Assembly (NCBI GenBank): GCA_029570205.1
Contig: JAKQSI010000025.1
Span: forward strand, 1 to 13,294
From: Candidatus Omnitrophota bacterium
GTDB taxonomy: Bacteria; Hinthialibacterota; Hinthialibacteria; Hinthialibacterales; JAKPRU01
DNA: 13,294 bases
Direction: 5' to 3'
The position numbers and the translations under genes were made by a program. Position 1 is the first letter of the stretch. The number at the start of each line of letters is the position of its first letter. The notes under the pieces are model-generated. The model made no database searches, had not been told where the DNA came from, and saw only the letters and a program-made list of their open reading frames with translations. Positions 1 through 6,043 of the stretch are shown one piece after another.

Positions 1-80
1 AGAACAAACTCAACCGAGATATCCTTCGTCATTCGAAGGTCGATAAAGTGATATTCCCGAAACCGCCCATTATTCAGTAA
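1..80 (+). CDS. fliL: FliL-like flagellar basal-body protein, C-terminal end (partial)
   Basis: Only the last 25 codons are in the window, read in the frame that starts at base 3 and stops with TAA at 78-80. The peptide runs from NKLNRDILRHSKVDKV to a terminal PPIIQ. FliL proteins usually end in a short helix (an xxINxLL-type stretch), then a V..V.F strand and a final xxQ, and this tail fits that pattern. FliL is a single-pass inner-membrane protein around the stator that supports motor torque. Its position just before fliM agrees with common flagellar gene order. The call rests on a short tail plus context, so it is only moderately certain. Confidence 0.55.
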   Translation, partial: NKLNRDILRHSKVDKVIFPKPPIIQ

Positions 81-98
81 ACCCGGGCGGTCTTTGCA

Positions 99-139
99 GC
101 CTTCCTCCGGCGGGGCCGGTAATCGGGTAAAGAAGGCGT
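99..139. repeat. Dispersed repeat A, copy 1
   Basis: About 41 bp that recurs at 5113-5154 on the same strand. The first 22 bases differ at one position between the copies. The rest has several substitutions and one single-base indel. It contains the G+C-rich core CCTCCGGCGGGGCCGGT. Both copies lie outside coding sequence, one after fliL and the other at the 5' edge of ogt, so this looks like a dispersed intergenic element. Confidence 0.6.
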
Positions 140-182
140 CACCGGACACACCACAGACGAAGGCGTGAAAATACGCACAATC

Positions 183-241
183 CCCTCTCTGTCCCCCCGA
201 ACTTTGGGGGAGAGGGTTCCTCCCCCGAAGATCGCGGGAGG
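183..241. repeat. Two adjacent G+C-rich hairpins upstream of fliM
   Basis: The fliL-fliM gap of about 240 bp holds two inverted repeats. In the first, CCCTCT (183-188) and CCCCC (193-197), separated by a 4-base bulge, pair with GGGGGAGAGGG (206-216). In the second, CCTCCC (219-224) pairs with GGGAGG (236-241). No T-run follows, so they are not typical intrinsic terminators. They may be part of a mobile palindromic element or a transcript-processing or attenuation structure. I saw no convincing promoter in the gap. Confidence 0.5.
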
Positions 242-319
242 CCAGGTGGGGGTTGACCGTATAGCGCAAAACTCCTCGGCGTGATGGTTGCGACCGAACT
301 TTCTTTGGAGTGACGGACA

Positions 320-1315
320 ATGGCCGACATTCTCTCGCAAAGTGAAATCGATGCGCTTCTGTCCGCATTTGCGACCGGCGAAAGCCCCACCGATGTCGCC
401 GCCGAGGAAGAAGAGAAAGTCCGCCAGGTTAAAGTCTATGATTTCAACCATCCGGACCGCTTCTCAAAGGACCAGATTCGGACGATGCACCAGCTCCACG
501 AGCACTTCGCCCGGATCTTCTCTACCTCCCTGTCTGCATTTCTCCGCACCATCGTTGAAGTGAAACTGGCTTCCGTGGACCAGATCTCCTACGAGGAATT
601 CATCCGGTCAATTCCCAATCCGACATCTCTGAACATTATCAACATGGACCCGCTGGAAGGCGACGCGCTGATGGAGCTTTCTCCAACCCTGTCGTTTCCG
701 GTGGTAGACCGCCTGATGGGCGGGCAGGGACAGGTGTTCAAGAAAAATCGGGAGTTGACCGAAATCGAGCAGACCATCATCGAGAAAGTGCTGTATCGTT
801 CCTTTGACTGCCTCCATGAAGCTTGGGCCAATGTCCTGCCGCTCAATTTGTCGCTGGAGGCATCCGAAACCAATCCCCAGCTTCTTATGCAGCGGTATCT
901 TCCCTCTGAGATGGTCATTCTGATGACCTTCGAGGTCAGCATGGGCGATATTTCGGGTACGCTTTCGTTCTGCATTCCCTATCCCACCCTTGAACCCATT
1001 GCCATGCAGCTTTCGAGCACCTCCTGGTTTTCCGCCTCGAAAAAGGAACTTTCCGAGGACCATGCGGAGATTCTCTATAAGCGACTGAAACGTGTGAATC
1101 TTCCCATTATTGCGTATTTGGGTTCGGCGAGATTGAAGATCCGGGAATTGTTAGATTTGTCGGAAGGGGACGTGGTTCAACTGAGCCAACGGGTGGATGA
1201 GGACCTTTATATTTGCGTGGGCAAGGAATACCGATATCGCGGAGAGGCGGGCACGCACCGCAAGAAAAAGGCAGTGAAATTGAAGCTGATCCTCCCCAGC
1301 AAGGATGAGATGTGA
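320..1315 (+). CDS. fliM: Flagellar motor switch protein FliM
   Basis: 331 aa, the usual FliM length. The N-terminus (MADILSQSEIDALLSAF) is the conserved EIDALL segment that binds phosphorylated CheY in FliM. An acidic linker follows (residues 23-33), then the start of the middle domain, YDFNHPDRFSKDQIRTMHQLHEHFAR (from residue 40), and the GGxG motif as GGQG at 134-137, which contacts FliG. The C-terminal part (about 255-325) is the SpoA domain that assembles with FliN-type subunits in the cytoplasmic C-ring. A Shine-Dalgarno GGAG lies about 10 bases before the ATG. It sits in a same-strand run with fliL, fliY, a FliN-like gene and fliO. The fit to the family is full length, with no oddities seen. 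Confidence 0.97.
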   Translation: MADILSQSEIDALLSAFATGESPTDVAAEEEEKVRQVKVYDFNHPDRFSKDQIRTMHQLHEHFARIFSTSLSAFLRTIVEVKLASVDQISYEEFIRSIPNPTSLNIINMDPLEGDALMELSPTLSFPVVDRLMGGQGQVFKKNRELTEIEQTIIEKVLYRSFDCLHEAWANVLPLNLSLEASETNPQLLMQRYLPSEMVILMTFEVSMGDISGTLSFCIPYPTLEPIAMQLSSTSWFSASKKELSEDHAEILYKRLKRVNLPIIAYLGSARLKIRELLDLSEGDVVQLSQRVDEDLYICVGKEYRYRGEAGTHRKKKAVKLKLILPSKDEM

Positions 1316-1367
1316 GACGCATGACGGTTGAATCGCAAGGGCTTCGGGAGAACAGAAGGAGAGAATT

Positions 1368-2426
1368 ATGGTCGCGGAAGCGCTGACCCAGGCCGAAATT
1401 GATGCATTGCTCAGCGGCGGGCCACTGCCGGAATCGCCTCCACAGGCTCCCGAACCGTCCGGTGCGGCCCCGGCGCCATCCCTCATCACCGCCGATGAGG
1501 AAGATGCCGTCCGCAATTATGCCGAGATTGTTGCCTCCGCGGGAAGCAATGTTCTATCTACCATTTTGGGAGACGATGTTTCCATCAGTGTGGAGGATGT
1601 GGTCGAGACCGATCCGAAAACCATTGGGGAACAGATTAAAGAGAAAATCGTTTCGTTCACGATGAATTACTCCGGTCTCATCAGCGGTCAGACGCTGTTG
1701 AATCTGGGTTTTGAAGAGAGTTTGAAATTAGCGGGGCAAATGACAGGTGGCGGCGAGATACACGAACTCGCCGATGTCGAGGAAAGCGCGCTGAACGAGG
1801 CGATTCAGCAGATGATCAGCGCCGCCAATACGGAGCTTGCCACGCAGCTGGGCGGCGAGGTCGGAATCGACCCGCCGGATATCGTTGTCAGGCCGGACAA
1901 CCTGGGCGAACTGCTTCCACCATCCGACCAGCGTGAGATTCTGGTCTCCTATCGCATTGCATCGCCCGGCCTTTCCGGCAGGCTGACCCAGATTCTTCCG
2001 CGCAATCTGGTGCAGGGGATGATGGATGCCGCCGCCGGGGCGGGTGCAAGAGCCGCAGTCTCCGACCGCCGCGCTTACGCCGGCGCCCGGGCCGCACCGG
2101 AGATCCTCACTCAACCCGCTGCTTTCCAGCCGCTTGTGGCCGAAAGGGAAGGTCCCAGCGCAGAAATCACCAACCTTGAACTCATCCTGGACATCCCCCT
2201 GGAGGTCAAAGTCGAGTTGGGTCGTACAACCCGCAAAATCCGCGAGGTACTCGAACTGGGTCCGGGTTCCGTCGTGGAACTGGACAAACTCGCCGGGGAG
2301 CCGGTAGATATTCTGGTTAATGAGAAATTATTCGCCAAAGGCGAAGTTGTGGTTATTGATGAAAACTTCGGTGTCCGGATCACGGATATTTTGACCATTG
2401 AAGAGCGCATTGAGGCGCTCAAATAA
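1368..2426 (+). CDS. fliY: FliY-type flagellar motor switch protein (CheC-like region plus SpoA domain)
   Basis: 352 aa, far longer than a bare FliN (about 100-140 aa) and close to FliY. The order is an N-terminal EIDALLSGG peptide (residues 10-18, like the CheY-P binding peptide of FliM), a Pro/Ala-rich linker (about 19-38), a CheC-like region (about 42-215), an Ala-rich linker (220-262) and a C-terminal SpoA/FliN domain (about 268-345) with ILVNEKLFAKGEVVVIDENF. FliY proteins build the C-ring and, in Bacillus-type systems, dephosphorylate CheY-P through a [DS]x3Ex2Nx22P motif. Here the second motif reads S140, E144, Q147, P170, with Gln for Asn. The first site aligns as D46, N50, E53, E76 and looks degenerate. 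Phosphatase activity is therefore uncertain, while the structural role is likely. An AAGGAG Shine-Dalgarno lies 6 bases before the ATG. The gene follows fliM after 52 bp. Confidence 0.9.
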   Translation: MVAEALTQAEIDALLSGGPLPESPPQAPEPSGAAPAPSLITADEEDAVRNYAEIVASAGSNVLSTILGDDVSISVEDVVETDPKTIGEQIKEKIVSFTMNYSGLISGQTLLNLGFEESLKLAGQMTGGGEIHELADVEESALNEAIQQMISAANTELATQLGGEVGIDPPDIVVRPDNLGELLPPSDQREILVSYRIASPGLSGRLTQILPRNLVQGMMDAAAGAGARAAVSDRRAYAGARAAPEILTQPAAFQPLVAEREGPSAEITNLELILDIPLEVKVELGRTTRKIREVLELGPGSVVELDKLAGEPVDILVNEKLFAKGEVVVIDENFGVRITDILTIEERIEALK

Positions 2427-2430
2427 CGAA

Positions 2431-2841
2431 ATGGCGGAACCGGCAAGAAATCTCAGGATTGTCGATCTGTTGTCCCTGCGACCCGGTCAGGTCCTTCGCC
2501 TTCACCATGTCCATGACCGTCCGGTCTTGCTGCCCACAGAGGAGAATATCCCCGATGAGGAACTTCTCGCCGAACTTCTCCCCACCGGTCAACCGGGCCT
2601 TCTGGCAGGTAACCTGAATAAGATTCTTGAATGCACCGTAGAGACACAGGTTGTGATTCGCCACGAAGGTGGCAAAATACTACAGGTATTCCTTCTCGAC
2701 CCGCGCTCGTGGAAATATCTTCTGGAAGAGACGGGCACAGAGGTCGAACTGCGCATCGGCGGGAGGATCTTCGCCCATGGAGTAGTTCAGGGCGGAGACG
2801 AACCGGGTATCCGGATCTCTTCGCTTGTGGAGCGCAGGTAA
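2431..2841 (+). CDS. Small SpoA-domain (FliN-like) protein
   Basis: 136 aa from ATG 2431, which lies 4 bases after the fliY stop. There is no clear Shine-Dalgarno, so coupling to fliY translation is likely. An in-frame TTG at 2398 would overlap fliY and is less likely. The C-terminal half (about 66-133) aligns by eye with the SpoA domain of the upstream gene: ECTVETQVVIR corresponds to DIPLEVKVELG, and ELRIGGRIFAHGVV corresponds to DILVNEKLFAKGEVVV, ending in GIRIS versus GVRIT. The N-terminal half (LRPGQVLRLHH..., acidic at 37-47) I do not recognise. I infer a divergent C-ring or export-gate subunit, given its place between fliY and fliO. Its stop overlaps the fliO start (TAATG). The family call is fairly firm; the exact role is unknown. 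Confidence 0.72.
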   Translation: MAEPARNLRIVDLLSLRPGQVLRLHHVHDRPVLLPTEENIPDEELLAELLPTGQPGLLAGNLNKILECTVETQVVIRHEGGKILQVFLLDPRSWKYLLEETGTEVELRIGGRIFAHGVVQGGDEPGIRISSLVERR

Positions 2842-3587
2842 TGCACCGCTTCCCCCTCCCATTATCCGCAACGGCAGGCCGACTGCTGCCCCTCCTGCTG
2901 GTCTTCTCTTTTCTTGTTCCCCTATCGGCACAGGATGAACAACCATCGGCCACGGAGGTTCGTTCCGGAACCCCGGCCGTCGGTGTGGCCCCCAGCGATG
3001 AAGAGAAAACCTCGGATACCCGCAACAACCTCTTGGACAACATCGCGAAGGATTATGACCGACTGAATGCCTCACCTGCCGGCCAGGGGGAAACCGAGAA
3101 GTCGCCCGACTTACAGGATCGGCAATCCGGAGGATACCTGGGTCCATTGTTAGCGCTCGCGGTCGTGGTGGGGCTGATTCTCTGTTCGGGATGGGCTGTA
3201 AAACGATTTCTGGGCGGGAGCGTGGCAGTCCCTCGCGGGAAAATGCGTGTCATTGCCTCCTGTCCGCTTTCCCAACGTTCACGACTGTATATTATCGAGG
3301 TAGAAGGCCAACGGTTTCTGATCGGGGAAGGAAACGGGCAGGTTTCATTGATTGGACGCCTGGACACCAGCGTCGAACCCCAGAACATCGACACCGGGCT
3401 CACGGGTGAGGAAACGACACCCGAAGATCAGGCGGGATTGAATCCGACTTTCGCCGATCGCTTGCGCGAATGGGAACGATCCGTTTCGGGGCAGAGCGTG
3501 TCGGGTGAGGTTCGCACCAGCCTTCGCCTGATGGAAACGCTTGCGCGACGGCTTCGCCGTGGCAGGGATCTTCCGGAGGATCGGTGA
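2841..3587 (+). CDS. fliO: Flagellar biosynthesis protein FliO
   Basis: 248 aa from ATG 2841, which shares a base with the preceding stop (TAATG). An N-terminal signal-like hydrophobic stretch (residues 14-30, ending LSAQ) is followed by a polar, low-complexity periplasmic stretch (31-98). One transmembrane helix follows (about 99-120, LGPLLALAVVVGLILCSGWAV), and then the conserved FliO cytoplasmic segment, PRGKMRVIASCPLSQRSRLYIIEVEGQRFLIG (from 131), ending in a LIGRL strand. A long charged tail to 248 carries a predicted amphipathic end rich in Arg. FliO helps assemble the FliP ring of the flagellar type III export gate in the inner membrane. It is longer than the enterobacterial protein, as in many other phyla. 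Normally fliP follows directly; here it does not. Confidence 0.85.
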   Translation: MHRFPLPLSATAGRLLPLLLVFSFLVPLSAQDEQPSATEVRSGTPAVGVAPSDEEKTSDTRNNLLDNIAKDYDRLNASPAGQGETEKSPDLQDRQSGGYLGPLLALAVVVGLILCSGWAVKRFLGGSVAVPRGKMRVIASCPLSQRSRLYIIEVEGQRFLIGEGNGQVSLIGRLDTSVEPQNIDTGLTGEETTPEDQAGLNPTFADRLREWERSVSGQSVSGEVRTSLRLMETLARRLRRGRDLPEDR

Positions 3588-3712
3588 TACCGGGTTTGCG
3601 ACAGGTCTCGCCGGTCTGCTTCCAAAGAGACCGGACTCTCAACTCAAGGGTAAGCAAATACAAGGTCGGATATGGGACCCGCTCCCATGGTTATTTGACA
3701 TCATTTCCGTAG
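3584..3712 (+). pseudogene. Possible fliP 5' stub (GTG start overlapping the fliO stop)
   Basis: A GTG at 3584 overlaps the fliO stop (GTGA) in the same coupled style as the other junctions of this operon. It opens a 42-codon frame beginning VIPGLRQVSPVCF and ending at TAG 3710-3712, inside the transposase remnant. fliP is the gene expected here. The first dozen residues could be the start of a signal peptide, but nothing in them identifies FliP. This may be a stub cut by the insertion or simply chance. Confidence 0.2.
3611..3634. other. Perfect 7-bp stem-loop after fliO
   Basis: CCGGTCT (3611-3617) and AGACCGG (3628-3634) form a perfect inverted repeat with a 10-base loop. It lies 24 bases beyond the fliO stop. 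No T-run follows, so it is not a textbook intrinsic terminator. It could still protect the 3' end of the flagellar transcript, or be a scar of the insertion. Confidence 0.4.
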
Positions 3713-4123
3713 TTTCTTGAGACAGATGTCTTTTTCTCGAAGCCATTTCCATATTGTGGTGATGGATACGAAAATCCCGAATTGATTCTCAATTAACTTA
3801 TGGACCGCCTTACAGGTCCAGCGTCGGAATGGGAGGTCGAAATCGTGAGGAGTCTTGTTCTTGATTATTTGGATAATTCTCTTGACATCCCGGTCGCCAA
3901 TCTGCATCACACGCCGACGACCGAGCGGCTTATTCTTCAGGATTTCCATTCCGCCCTCGCGGTATTGTTTCAGCCATAAGTACACTGTGCCGCGAGGCAA
4001 TCCGAAACCATTCGCAACCTCGATAACTCTCGCTCCTTTAAGCACTTCGCTTACAGCCTTGAACCGGAGCGCTTCCTGTTCACCCCGAGTCGCCGAGCGC
4101 CAATCTTTTTTCTCTTTTTTCAT
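3701..4123 (-). pseudogene. IS630-family transposase, N-terminal DNA-binding part (remnant)
   Basis: 140 aa, rich in Lys and Arg. A first helix-turn-helix (about 23-60) contains ARVIEVANGFGLPRGTVYLWLKQY. A second winged-helix segment (about 92-138) contains HDFDLPFRRWTCKAVHKLIENQFG and a TTIWKWLREK stretch. This two-part layout, including the LPFxxWT signature, is the DNA-binding half of IS630/Tc1-type transposases. The DDE catalytic half (about 170-200 aa) is missing: the frame stops at TGA 3701-3703, and the 113 bases to fliO do not encode it. I found no matching terminal inverted repeats. The A/T content appears higher than in neighbouring genes, which suggests transfer. It lies in opposite orientation directly after fliO, where fliP is expected. 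It may alternatively be a retained stand-alone DNA-binding protein. Confidence 0.75.
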
Positions 4124-4229
4124 TATTCGTCACCACTTCTTTCTCAAGGATCTTTTTCGTTTTTCCGATCCTGACGGAGGAACGCAGATTCCTGCCCGGA
4201 TGGAAGCAGCAGAACATCGATTTCCTCTC

Positions 4230-4336
4230 TCATCCGTCCCGGTTCTCCAAATCCGGAAGAAACCGTTTTACCTCCAAGCGGCCACCGAATCCGCCCGGCT
4301 TCCACCAGACGGCAATTACACGATGGAATATCCCCT
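4230..4336 (-). pseudogene. 3' fragment of a second ogt gene (methyltransferase C-terminus)
   Basis: About 35 codons on the minus strand read IFHRVIAVWWKPGGFGG, then RLEVKRFLPDLENRDG and a stop. They align with the end of the intact ogt at 4580-5107 (PCHRVIACQGKLGGFGCGLG..KQFLLDLES). The DNA also matches recognisably along this stretch. The acceptor cysteine of PCHRV is replaced (IFHRV), and nothing upstream encodes the rest of the protein, so it cannot work as a methyltransferase. It is a decayed partial copy or a remnant of a divergent homologue. It extends to the natural C-terminus, so loss was from the 5' side. Confidence 0.7.
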
Positions 4337-4356
4337 GTGTCAAGGAAGATATCAAT

Positions 4357-4506
4357 CTATGTCGAGCCAACCGTGAAGTGCACCCAAGTAGCGGGATTAT
4401 CCTCGGCGATGGAATTGTATATATCCTGAAACCGGATTTCTTCATAAGTCGCACCGTCGAGCGGAGCCTGAATCACTTCAGTCATTCGATCCTTGACTGC
4501 TGACAT
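4357..4506 (-). CDS. Short antitoxin-like ORF (49 aa), possibly truncated
   Basis: The minus-strand ATG at 4506 has an AGGA Shine-Dalgarno 8 bases upstream and gives MSAVKDRMTEVIQAPLDGATYEEI, then 25 further residues to a TAG at 4357. The start resembles small antitoxin-like proteins that open with a helix and a (P)DD.TYEEI-type segment. After TYEEI the similarity I recognise stops, and the tail (RFQDIYNSIAEDNPATW...) is unfamiliar. It is too short for the track cut-off used for longer ORFs but has a credible start. It lies between the ogt fragment and intact ogt. It may be a broken antitoxin or an unrelated small protein. Confidence 0.4.
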   Translation of the reverse strand: MSAVKDRMTEVIQAPLDGATYEEIRFQDIYNSIAEDNPATWVHFTVGST

Positions 4507-4579
4507 CTCTGGTTCCTATCGTTAGGCGTGTCTTTTTTTGAAATTACAATTCGTGCGTCACGGATGTAAAGGATAGGAT

Positions 4580-5107
4580 TCACTGTCGGCCCCGGCTTTC
4601 CAGGTCCAAAAGGAACTGTTTTACTCCCAACCCACAGCCGAATCCGCCGAGTTTCCCCTGGCAGGCAATCACGCGGTGGCAGGGAATCACGATGGGAATG
4701 CGATTGGACCCCACCGCCTGCCCCACAGCCCTGGCTCCACGAGGACAACCGACTCGCGCGGCAAGCTGCCCATAGGTCAGTTTCTCTCCATACGGGATTT
4801 CCAGCAGCGATTCCCAGACTCTTTTTTGAAACGGTGTGCCGAGAACTTCAATGGGAATGTCGAATTTCATGCGCGATCCGGCGAGATATTCTTCAATCTG
4901 TTTCTGTGCAGCATCCAGCAGCGATGTCGGTTTCTTTGATATCCGAAATCCGCAGCGCACCAGGCAGTCCCGGAATTCGGATTCGCTCTGTCTGATTCCC
5001 ACCGCAACCAGGCGCCCATCTGCCTCGGCGAGATAAATCCGTCCGATGGGCGATGAGAAAGAGCGGAAGAAACAGGTGCGGTTCATTCTAATGTCCCATC
5101 CCGTCAT
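4580..5107 (-). CDS. ogt: Methylated-DNA--[protein]-cysteine S-methyltransferase
   Basis: 175 aa. It removes alkyl groups from O6-alkylguanine in DNA by transferring them irreversibly to a cysteine in the cytoplasm. The N-terminal ribonuclease-like domain (about 10-85) includes FSSPIGRIYLAEADGRLVAV. The C-terminal DNA-binding domain includes GTPFQKRVWESLLEIPYGE, the helix-turn-helix TYGQLAARVGCPRGARAVGQAVGSN with its Arg finger, and the active-site PCHRVI near residue 143, followed by GGFGCGL. All key residues are present. The start could be ATG 5107 or ATG 5086 (MNRTCFF), and the latter matches the usual short N-terminus better. The 5' end abuts dispersed repeat A. A decayed second C-terminus of the same family lies 250 bp downstream. 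Confidence 0.93.
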   Translation of the reverse strand: MTGWDIRMNRTCFFRSFSSPIGRIYLAEADGRLVAVGIRQSESEFRDCLVRCGFRISKKPTSLLDAAQKQIEEYLAGSRMKFDIPIEVLGTPFQKRVWESLLEIPYGEKLTYGQLAARVGCPRGARAVGQAVGSNRIPIVIPCHRVIACQGKLGGFGCGLGVKQFLLDLESRGRQ

Positions 5108-5112
5108 CGCGC

Positions 5113-5154
5113 GCCTCCCTCCGGCGGGGCCGGTGATTGGGGTGAAGAAAGCGT
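5113..5154. repeat. Dispersed repeat A, copy 2
   Basis: Matches 99-139 on the same strand, with the shared core CCTCCGGCGGGGCCGGT and a diverged second half. It begins 6 bases beyond the longest possible ogt start on the minus strand, so it forms the ogt upstream region. It is followed immediately by the stem-loop elements at 5172-5221. Confidence 0.6.
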
Positions 5155-5171
5155 GTTTCCCGCCCTTCTTT

Positions 5172-5221
5172 GCCAGGCAGAGGCGCCTGGCCTACTGGTG
5201 GGACAGGCCTCCGTGCCTGTC
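5172..5221. repeat. Two stem-loops of repeat family B, in opposite orientations
   Basis: GCCAGGC-N6-GCCTGGC (5172-5191) and GACAGGC-N6-GCCTGTC (5202-5221) are perfect 7-bp stems with 6-base loops. The second is identical to the unit at 6936-6955. The first is nearly the reverse complement of the last unit at 7050-7069, with one base different in the loop. They belong to the same family as the tandem array at 6923-7070. Confidence 0.75.
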
Positions 5222-5227
5222 GATGGG

Positions 5228-5323
5228 CGAGATTTCTTAGGAGGAGCCGCCCGGAGTCTCCGAAGGGCGGCGACGTGGCGATCTCATCCTTTGCCGAGAT
5301 TCCTCACATTCGTTCGGAATGAC
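5228..5323. repeat. Degenerate palindromic element (family C)
   Basis: This stretch shares GAGGAG...GCCCGGAGT near its start with the element at 7087-7151, and a GAGATTnC...TTCG.TCG.AATGAC end. It is longer and more decayed. It lies between ogt and the glycosylase gene and carries no ORF I would defend. Confidence 0.45.
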
Positions 5324-5353
5324 AATATATGACATATAAATATATGACATATA
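5324..5353. repeat. Perfect 15-bp tandem duplication
   Basis: AATATATGACATATA occurs twice in direct succession (5324-5338 and 5339-5353). It is markedly A/T-rich compared with its surroundings and ends at the base before the stop codon of the minus-strand glycosylase gene. It might be replication slippage or part of a 3' processing site. Function is unknown. Confidence 0.8.
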
Positions 5354-6043
5354 CTACGCGAAGACTCCTTTCCTTGGCAGGAAATCGCGTAACGGGCAAT
5401 CCTCACATCGCGGCTTCGCGCGGCAGAACTCATTGCCCACCGCAACAATCTGCGCGTGAAAGTCATTGTAGAGTCCGATATCTTCAGGCAAATTCGTTGT
5501 GAACCAGCGTTGAATCTCGTGATAATCCGCTTTCTCATTCAGCCAGCCGTGGCGGGTCACTACACGATGGGTATAGAGGTCAACGACAAAAATCGGCAAT
5601 CCGCCCGCATAGAGCAGGATGGAATCGGCGGTTTCGGGGCCGATCCCGTTGATTTGCAGGATTTCCTGCCGCAGCCTTTCGAGCGGCTGACGGAACATCG
5701 CAGCAAGGCTTCCGCGATAGTTCTGTTCCAGGAAATTCGCGAAAGACTTCAGCCGTCGCGCCTTGATATTGTAATACCCGGACGGGCGGATCAGTTCCGC
5801 AAGGTCTTTCTCGTCGATTCGAATGAGCGCCCTGGCGGAAACCATTTTGTGCGCTTTCAGGTTCGCAATGGCGCGTTCGACATTCTTCCAGGCGGTATTC
5901 TGAGTTAGAATGGCCCCGATAATAATTTCGATGGGTGTCTGCCCCGGCCACCAGTTTCGGTGACCGTAATAATCGAGAAGTGTGCGATAGACCGAGAGCA
6001 GGTCCGGGACCATCGGCTTGTTTTCTGAGTGACGAGCGGCCAT
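5354..6043 (-). CDS. HhH-GPD DNA glycosylase, endonuclease III-related (COG2231/MagIII-like)
   Basis: 229 aa from ATG 6043. The HhH-GPD fold of base-excision repair enzymes is clear: WWPGQTPIEIIIGAILTQNTAW (from 31), the helix-hairpin-helix ILQINGIGPETADSILLYAGG (128-148), and the catalytic-aspartate strand VVDLYTHR with D155. In endonuclease III the residue two after the hairpin glycine is the lyase Lys; here it is E137, which predicts a monofunctional glycosylase. Three cysteines (C207, C213, C216) resemble the iron-sulfur loop, but the fourth is absent. These traits match the COG2231 group, which includes the 3-methyladenine glycosylase MagIII of Helicobacter. Longer in-frame starts up to 6259 overlap the divergent glycosyltransferase and read like its shadow. 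The substrate is inferred. Confidence 0.88.
   Translation of the reverse strand: MAARHSENKPMVPDLLSVYRTLLDYYGHRNWWPGQTPIEIIIGAILTQNTAWKNVERAIANLKAHKMVSARALIRIDEKDLAELIRPSGYYNIKARRLKSFANFLEQNYRGSLAAMFRQPLERLRQEILQINGIGPETADSILLYAGGLPIFVVDLYTHRVVTRHGWLNEKADYHEIQRWFTTNLPEDIGLYNDFHAQIVAVGNEFCRAKPRCEDCPLRDFLPRKGVFA

Noticed and set aside
3640-4180. Terminal inverted repeats of the IS630 remnant
   Set aside because: I compared both flanks by eye and found only a short direct CTCAAGG match and a local ATGGGA/TCCCAT palindrome, not paired ends.
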